Assembly (NCBI RefSeq): GCF_000420325.1
Contig: NZ_ATUS01000006.1
Location: forward strand, 126,501 to 190,500
Direction of reading: 5' to 3'
From: Spongiibacter tropicus DSM 19543
Lineage (GTDB): Bacteria > Pseudomonadota > Gammaproteobacteria > Pseudomonadales > Spongiibacteraceae
Length of the DNA: 64,000 bases
The notes under the pieces are model-generated. The model saw only the letters and a list, made by a program, of their open reading frames with translations. It was not told the origin of the DNA and did not search any database. Of this stretch, positions 59,777-64,000 are shown piece by piece. The first letter of the stretch is position 1, and each line of letters begins with the position of its first letter. The translations under genes were made by a program, and so were the position numbers.

Positions 59777-61363
59777 ATGGCCGACGCCCAGCTCGTCAAC
59801 GACATCAATACGCGCCGTACCTTTGCGATTATCTCGCACCCCGACGCCGGTAAAACCACCATCACCGAAAAGCTGATTCTGCTGGGACAACTGATTCAGG
59901 TCGCGGGCACCGTCAAGGGAAAGAAGAACGACAAGTCGGCGACCTCGGACTGGATGAGCCTGGAGAAAGAACGGGGCATCTCGGTCACTTCCTCGGTGAT
60001 GCAGTTCCCTTACAAAGGACGCACGGTCAATCTGCTGGATACACCCGGGCACGAGGATTTTTCGGAAGACACCTACCGCACCCTGACCGCCGTGGATTCG
60101 GCGCTGATGGTTATTGACGGTGCCAAGGGTGTCGAGGACCGCACCATCAAACTGATGAACGTCTGTCGCCTGCGCGATACCCCCATTCTCAGTTTCGTGA
60201 ACAAGATGGACCGGGATATCCGCGACCCCATCGAACTGTTGGACGAAGTGGAGGAGGTGCTCGGTATTGAAGCCGCTCCGATCAACTGGCCGATGGGGAT
60301 GGGCAGCGAGTTCAAGGGCGTTTACAACCTCTACACCGACACCTTGCATGTGTTTCAGCCCGGTAAAGGCAGCGTGGTAGCCGAAGATATTCGCATTGAA
60401 GGGCTGGCCAGCGATGAGGCAAAAGCGCTGTTGGGCGACGAGTACGATAACTACCTCGACGAAATTGAACTGGTGCGCGGCGCCAGCCACGAATTTGATC
60501 AAGCGGCATATCTGGCCGGTAAACTCACGCCGGTGTTCTTTGGCACCGCGCTGGCGAATTTTGGCGTGCGGGAAATGCTTGATGGCTTTGTCGACTGGGC
60601 GCCCGCACCGCTGAATCGCAGCACCGATGTGCGTGAGGTTGAGGCGACCGAATCGGGTTTTACCGGCTTTGTATTTAAGATCCAGGCCAATATGGACCCC
60701 AAGCACCGGGACCGTATTGCTTTTATGCGCATCTGCTCGGGCACCTATAAAAAGGGCATGAAAATGCGCCACGTGCGCCTTGGCAAGGATGTGAAAATCG
60801 CCGATGCGGTGAGCTTTCTGGCCGGGGATCGGGAGCTGGTGGAAGAGGCGGTATCCGGGGACATTATCGGTCTGCACAACCACGGCACCATTCAGATTGG
60901 CGATACTTTCACCGAAGGCGAGGCGATGACCTTCACCGGTATCCCGCACTTTGCCCCGGAACTGTTCCGCCGCATTCGCCTGAAAGACCCGATGAAATCC
61001 AAGCAGCTGCAAAAGGGCTTGCAGCAGCTTTCCGAGGAAGGCTCCACACAGGTGTTTATGCCTCAGCGTAACAGTGACCTGATCGTCGGCGCGGTCGGGG
61101 TGCTGCAATTTGATGTGGTGGCCTACCGTCTGAAAGACGAGTACAAGGTTGAGGCCATCTACGAGCCGGTGAACATCCACACTGCCCGCTGGGTGGAGTG
61201 CGATGATCCCAAGGCCTTTGAAGAGTTCAAGCGCAAATGCGCGGACAACCTCGCCATTGATGGTGGCGGTCACCTGACCTATCTGGCGCCGACCCGCGTT
61301 AACCTGTCGCTCACTGAGGAACGCCATCCTGAAGTGCGTTTCCGCGCGACCCGCGAGCACTGA
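59777..61363 (+). CDS. prfC: Peptide chain release factor 3
   Basis: The 528-residue translational GTPase recycles RF1 and RF2. G1 [15 protein letters not shown]3 [16 protein letters not shown] and G4 FVNKMDRD are present; domains 2 and 3 follow with [20 protein letters not shown]. Length and N-terminus agree with E. coli PrfC (529). It stands alone, divergent from rhlE. Confidence 0.97.
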   Translation: MADAQLVNDINTRRTFAIISHPDAGKTTITEKLILLGQLIQVAGTVKGKKNDKSATSDWMSLEKERGISVTSSVMQFPYKGRTVNLLDTPGHEDFSEDTYRTLTAVDSALMVIDGAKGVEDRTIKLMNVCRLRDTPILSFVNKMDRDIRDPIELLDEVEEVLGIEAAPINWPMGMGSEFKGVYNLYTDTLHVFQPGKGSVVAEDIRIEGLASDEAKALLGDEYDNYLDEIELVRGASHEFDQAAYLAGKLTPVFFGTALANFGVREMLDGFVDWAPAPLNRSTDVREVEATESGFTGFVFKIQANMDPKHRDRIAFMRICSGTYKKGMKMRHVRLGKDVKIADAVSFLAGDRELVEEAVSGDIIGLHNHGTIQIGDTFTEGEAMTFTGIPHFAPELFRRIRLKDPMKSKQLQKGLQQLSEEGSTQVFMPQRNSDLIVGAVGVLQFDVVAYRLKDEYKVEAIYEPVNIHTARWVECDDPKAFEEFKRKCADNLAIDGGGHLTYLAPTRVNLSLTEERHPEVRFRATREH

Positions 61364-61548
61364 TGTCTGTCTGAAAGTTCAGTGAGTCGCGACACGACTC
61401 GCTGGAAATGTGATGTTTTACCAGTTTGCAAAAGCCGGTGGACGACATTCGTTCACATAGGGTTAAGGCTGTGCTTCTATCCTGTACCACGGTCAATTAG
61501 CCCGGTGCAGGCAGCCCCTGCAGACAGATAAAACAGATGGAGAATCCG

Positions 61549-62100
61549 ATGAAAAATTCCGTGAAGAACAGTGCGCTGGCAGTGCTGCTGATGGCTGTTG
61601 GAAGCCTGGCCATGGCCGATGGTGGTTTCAGTGGCAAGCTGGGACTGGGCGGTAAAGCCGGTGACGGCGAGGCATCGGCGAACGTCGACGCCAACGTCAA
61701 TCTTGGCATTGGCGACAAGCTGGAGAAAGCCAAGGCGAAGAAAGAAGAGATGCAAAAAGACGCCGAAGCTCGTCAGGCCCAGGCTCAGGCCGATGCTGAG
61801 GCCCGTCAGGCCGCTGCCGATGCTGAGCGTGAGCAACGCAAAGCGGCTGCTGAAGCCAAGCGCGAACAGATGAAACAGGAAGCTGAGGCTCGCAAGGCAG
61901 AAGCCAAGGCCAAGCGCGAAGAGATGAAGCGCGAAGCAGAAGCGCGTCAAGCGGCCCGCGAAGCCCAGGCTGAGGCGGATGCCAAAGCTCGCGAAGAGCG
62001 CAAGGCCAAAGCCAAGGCGGAAATGGAAGCGCGCAAAGAAGCCCTGAAGAAAGCGGGCGATATGAAAGTGAATGCTGAAGTGAACGTCGAGGCGAAGTGA
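61549..62100 (+). CDS. Secreted Ala/Lys/Glu-rich coiled-coil protein
   Basis: The 183-residue protein has a signal peptide (MKNSVKNSALAVLLMAVGSL, cleaved after AMA). It then has a Gly-rich head (GGFSGKLGLGGKAGDGEAS) and a long helix of repeating Ala, Lys, Glu and Arg (AKAKKEEMQKDAEARQAQAQ and on to about residue 165), ending with VNAEVNVEAK. The composition is that of a single alpha-helix or coiled coil. It is periplasmic or outer-membrane; the function is unknown. ATG 61549 is chosen because GGAG at 61539-61542 is correctly spaced and ATG 61537 is not. Confidence 0.75.
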   Translation: MKNSVKNSALAVLLMAVGSLAMADGGFSGKLGLGGKAGDGEASANVDANVNLGIGDKLEKAKAKKEEMQKDAEARQAQAQADAEARQAAADAEREQRKAAAEAKREQMKQEAEARKAEAKAKREEMKREAEARQAAREAQAEADAKAREERKAKAKAEMEARKEALKKAGDMKVNAEVNVEAK

Positions 62101-62151
62101 TCGCCTTTATCTCGCGTCATCCTCTGAATCCTTCGATGGTGTAGAGAAAAC

Positions 62152-62183
62152 AAAAAGGGCTTCCCGATGCGGAAGCCCTTTTT
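62152..62183. terminator. Rho-independent terminator after the coiled-coil gene
   Basis: AAAAAGGGCTTCC pairs with GGAAGCCCTTTTT, a 13-bp stem with a 6-base loop, active on paper in both directions. Confidence 0.92.
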
Positions 62184-62252
62184 GCTTGGTGGCGCGGCTT
62201 GAACCGTTATCGCCAATTCCCGACAATAGCGGCTTTTACCGGAAGCCCTCCC

Positions 62253-62981
62253 GTGAGCAAATCTTCCCCGTCTACCTCGCTGCGCCTCGATCGTTTTCTG
62301 GCGACGGTGACGGACTATTCCCGCAGCGAAGCCAAGCGGCTGATCAAGAATGGCGACATTACGCTGGATGGCGAAGTGTTGAGCGACCCGCGACAAAGCG
62401 TGGACGCCGACGCCGATGTGCGTTTGCGCGGACAGTCACTGCGCAGTGCAGAGCCGCGCTACTTTATGCTGAACAAGCCCGTGGACTACGTGTGTGCTGC
62501 GAGGGATCGCCGGCACTTAACCGTGCTGGACCTCCTCGACGAGGATAATCCGGAGCGCCTGCACGTGGCCGGGCGGCTGGACATCGACACCACCGGCTTG
62601 GTATTGCTCACTGACGATGGCAACTGGTCCCACGCTATCACCTCCCCCAAGAAACAGTGCTGGAAACGCTACTGGCTGCGCACCGCTGAGCCGATCGACG
62701 CAAGCGCCGTGGCGCGCTTTACCAAGGGCGTGTTTCTCAAGGATGACAAGCTGCGCACGCAGCCTGCCGAGTTGGAGATTATTGGCCCCTGCGAAGCCCG
62801 TCTGCGATTGTCCGAGGGGCGTTATCATCAGGTCAAACGCATGTTTGGCGCACTGGGCAATGCGGTGGTCGAGCTGCACCGCGAGGCCATTGGCGATATT
62901 GAGCTGGATGAGGCACTGGCCGAAGGCGAATATCGTCCATTGACGACGACAGAGCGCGACAGCGTGTGGAGCGATGGATAA
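62253..62981 (+). CDS. rsuA: 16S rRNA pseudouridine synthase RsuA family
   Basis: The 242-residue enzyme makes a pseudouridine in 16S rRNA (U516 in E. coli). It has an N-terminal S4 domain (LRLDRFLATVTDYSRSEAKR) and the catalytic Asp block HVAGRLDIDTTGLVLLTDDG, with the C-terminal VKRMFGALGNAVVELHRE. GTG 62253 is preferred over the upstream TTG at 62199, because GGAAG lies before it and the S4 domain starts soon after. It overlaps the next gene by one base. Confidence 0.9.
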   Translation: MSKSSPSTSLRLDRFLATVTDYSRSEAKRLIKNGDITLDGEVLSDPRQSVDADADVRLRGQSLRSAEPRYFMLNKPVDYVCAARDRRHLTVLDLLDEDNPERLHVAGRLDIDTTGLVLLTDDGNWSHAITSPKKQCWKRYWLRTAEPIDASAVARFTKGVFLKDDKLRTQPAELEIIGPCEARLRLSEGRYHQVKRMFGALGNAVVELHREAIGDIELDEALAEGEYRPLTTTERDSVWSDG

Positions 62982-64000
62982 TGAGTGACGAAGTACTCAA
63001 CTGCCTGCACCGGGCGCTGGCCGAGGCTGACGGGCCGGTGTGGTGGTTTGCCGATGAACAGGTTGTCGCGCCATTGCCGCGCGCCCGCGAAGATGTGCAG
63101 GTGTTCTGCAACCGTGTGGATACTGCCGAGGCGCTGAGGACCGCCGGTTTTGTCGTGCATCTCGGCGACTTTGCTGTTGAACAGGCCCCATTGAAACCGC
63201 AGACGGTGGTGTATCGGGTGTCCAAGGAACGGCCCTTGGTGAATATGCTGATCAACGCCGCGATGACGGCACTGCCGGTTGGCGGGCGTCTGTTGCTCAG
63301 CGGCTACAAGAACGATGGTTTGAAAGGCTATGCGGACAAAACTGCGAAAACCTTTGCCGCCGAGCGCGTGGTCAGAAAAGGCGATAGCGGTGCCTACCTC
63401 GCGGAAATTACCAAGCGCGCCGACAGCGCGGCGCGGCTGCCCGATAAAGACTACCGGCAGTTGCGGCCGATCTGTGAGGAGCCGCTGTTGTACAGTAAAC
63501 CCGGTATTTACGGTTGGGAAAAAATTGATCGCGGCAGTCGCCTGCTGATCTCACAGTTGCCAGACTTTGTGGAAGGTCTGACGACGCCGGTTCATCGCAT
63601 TGCCGATCTGGGCTGTGGCTACGGTTATCTGAGTGTGGCTGCCAATGAATATTTCCCGAATGCGCAATGGCTGCTGACTGATAACAATGCGACCGCGCTG
63701 CTGGCGTGTGAGAAGAATATGGCCGCCCATGGAATGGTGGCTGAGTGTGTGCTCACCGACTGCGCCGACGGGGTGAGCGGGCCGGTGGATGTACTGCTGT
63801 GCAACCCGCCGTTTCATCAGGGCTTTGCCATTGAAGGTGGGCTGACCGAGCGTTTCCTGCAAGGTGCTGCACGGCTGCTGACGCCAACTGGGCAGGCGCT
63901 GTTTGTGGTGAACCAGTTCATTCCACTGCCGCGTTATGCCGAGGCACTATTCGGGCAGTGCAAGCTGCTCTGTGAGCAGGACGGCTTTCGTGTGTATGGC
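62981..64000 (+). CDS. rsmC: 16S rRNA (guanine-N2) methyltransferase RsmC, runs off the right edge
   Basis: 340 codons are visible from ATG 62981 with no stop before the edge; E. coli RsmC has 343, so only the last residues are likely missing. The N-terminal non-catalytic domain leads to a Rossmann domain with SAM-binding RIADLGCGYGYLSVAA and the catalytic NPPFHQGFAIEGGLTERFLQ. It methylates G1207 of 16S rRNA in E. coli. The start overlaps the rsuA stop by one base (TAATG), so the two rRNA-modifying genes are co-translated. Confidence 0.93.
   Translation, partial: MSDEVLNCLHRALAEADGPVWWFADEQVVAPLPRAREDVQVFCNRVDTAEALRTAGFVVHLGDFAVEQAPLKPQTVVYRVSKERPLVNMLINAAMTALPVGGRLLLSGYKNDGLKGYADKTAKTFAAERVVRKGDSGAYLAEITKRADSAARLPDKDYRQLRPICEEPLLYSKPGIYGWEKIDRGSRLLISQLPDFVEGLTTPVHRIADLGCGYGYLSVAANEYFPNAQWLLTDNNATALLACEKNMAAHGMVAECVLTDCADGVSGPVDVLLCNPPFHQGFAIEGGLTERFLQGAARLLTPTGQALFVVNQFIPLPRYAEALFGQCKLLCEQDGFRVYG

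Noticed and set aside
59588-61360. 590-codon minus-strand frame opposite prfC
   Set aside because: prfC has all GTPase motifs. The antisense frame is a shadow of high-GC third positions.

Overview
The window is a 64 kb piece of a gammaproteobacterial chromosome with a moderately high GC content. The housekeeping genes (argG, prfC, rsuA, rsmC, dbpA, rhlE, ppiC, potGHIF, the yhiI-rbbA-yhhJ exporter) are gammaproteobacterial in type. The mix of TonB-dependent receptors with EEVVVTAQRR-type N-termini, ectoine catabolism, a sulfatase and a RegB/RegA pair suggests a marine or brackish heterotroph of the Cellvibrionales/Spongiibacteraceae kind. That placement is inference from gene content, not from a marker gene.

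Layout. Positions 1-3373 are the edge of an integrated element: a P4-type tyrosine integrase overlapping a DUF1016 (YhcG-type) nuclease gene that is split by a complete IS3-family (IS407-like) insertion with 12-bp perfect ends, a 4-bp target duplication and an A7 frameshift site. From 3543 to 8597 come a TonB-dependent receptor whose signal-peptide start looks frameshifted, an SCP-x-type thiolase and a beta-propeller lipoprotein.

Positions 8940-22894 form the most interesting unit, a LacI-controlled carbohydrate locus. A secreted sulfatase (9047) and a long operon (11486-21956) have near-identical promoters, TTGTTT-18-TATGNT, each followed by the same operator TGTAAACGATTACA. The operon encodes a TonB receptor, a two-helix membrane protein, a Tat-type gluconate-dehydrogenase-subunit-3 homologue, an FAD-dependent GMC oxidoreductase with a cysteine cluster, a ThuA-like protein, a Gfo/Idh/MocA oxidoreductase, a TIM-barrel isomerase/epimerase-family protein, an MFS transporter and the LacI regulator. 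Glucokinase is convergent. This gene set fits breakdown of a sulfated glycoside by 3-keto oxidation and elimination or reduction rather than by a classical glycosidase; none of the operon genes is a recognisable glycoside hydrolase.

Positions 23045-25575 hold a decayed LutC (LUD-domain) fragment, a small gene under a candidate FNR/Anr site, a GST and a ComEA homologue. Then follow the polyamine importer potGHIF, argG, a large phytase-like/beta-propeller lipoprotein, RegBA, a Met-rich outer-membrane protein, a PepSY protein, ppiC, a possible TauD-like oxygenase and the yhiI-rbbA-yhhJ exporter. Positions 43943-49067 are a four-gene ectoine degradation operon (doeB-doeD-doeA-doeC order). From 49327 there are a PepSY iron-type operon, a cold-shock protein, dbpA, several small accessory genes (DUF1275, NTF2-like, lipocalin-like, a secreted Cys-rich protein, TSUP exporter, truncated globin), rhlE, prfC, a secreted coiled-coil protein, rsuA and a nearly complete rsmC that runs off the right end.

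No rRNA, tRNA or CRISPR array was recognised.
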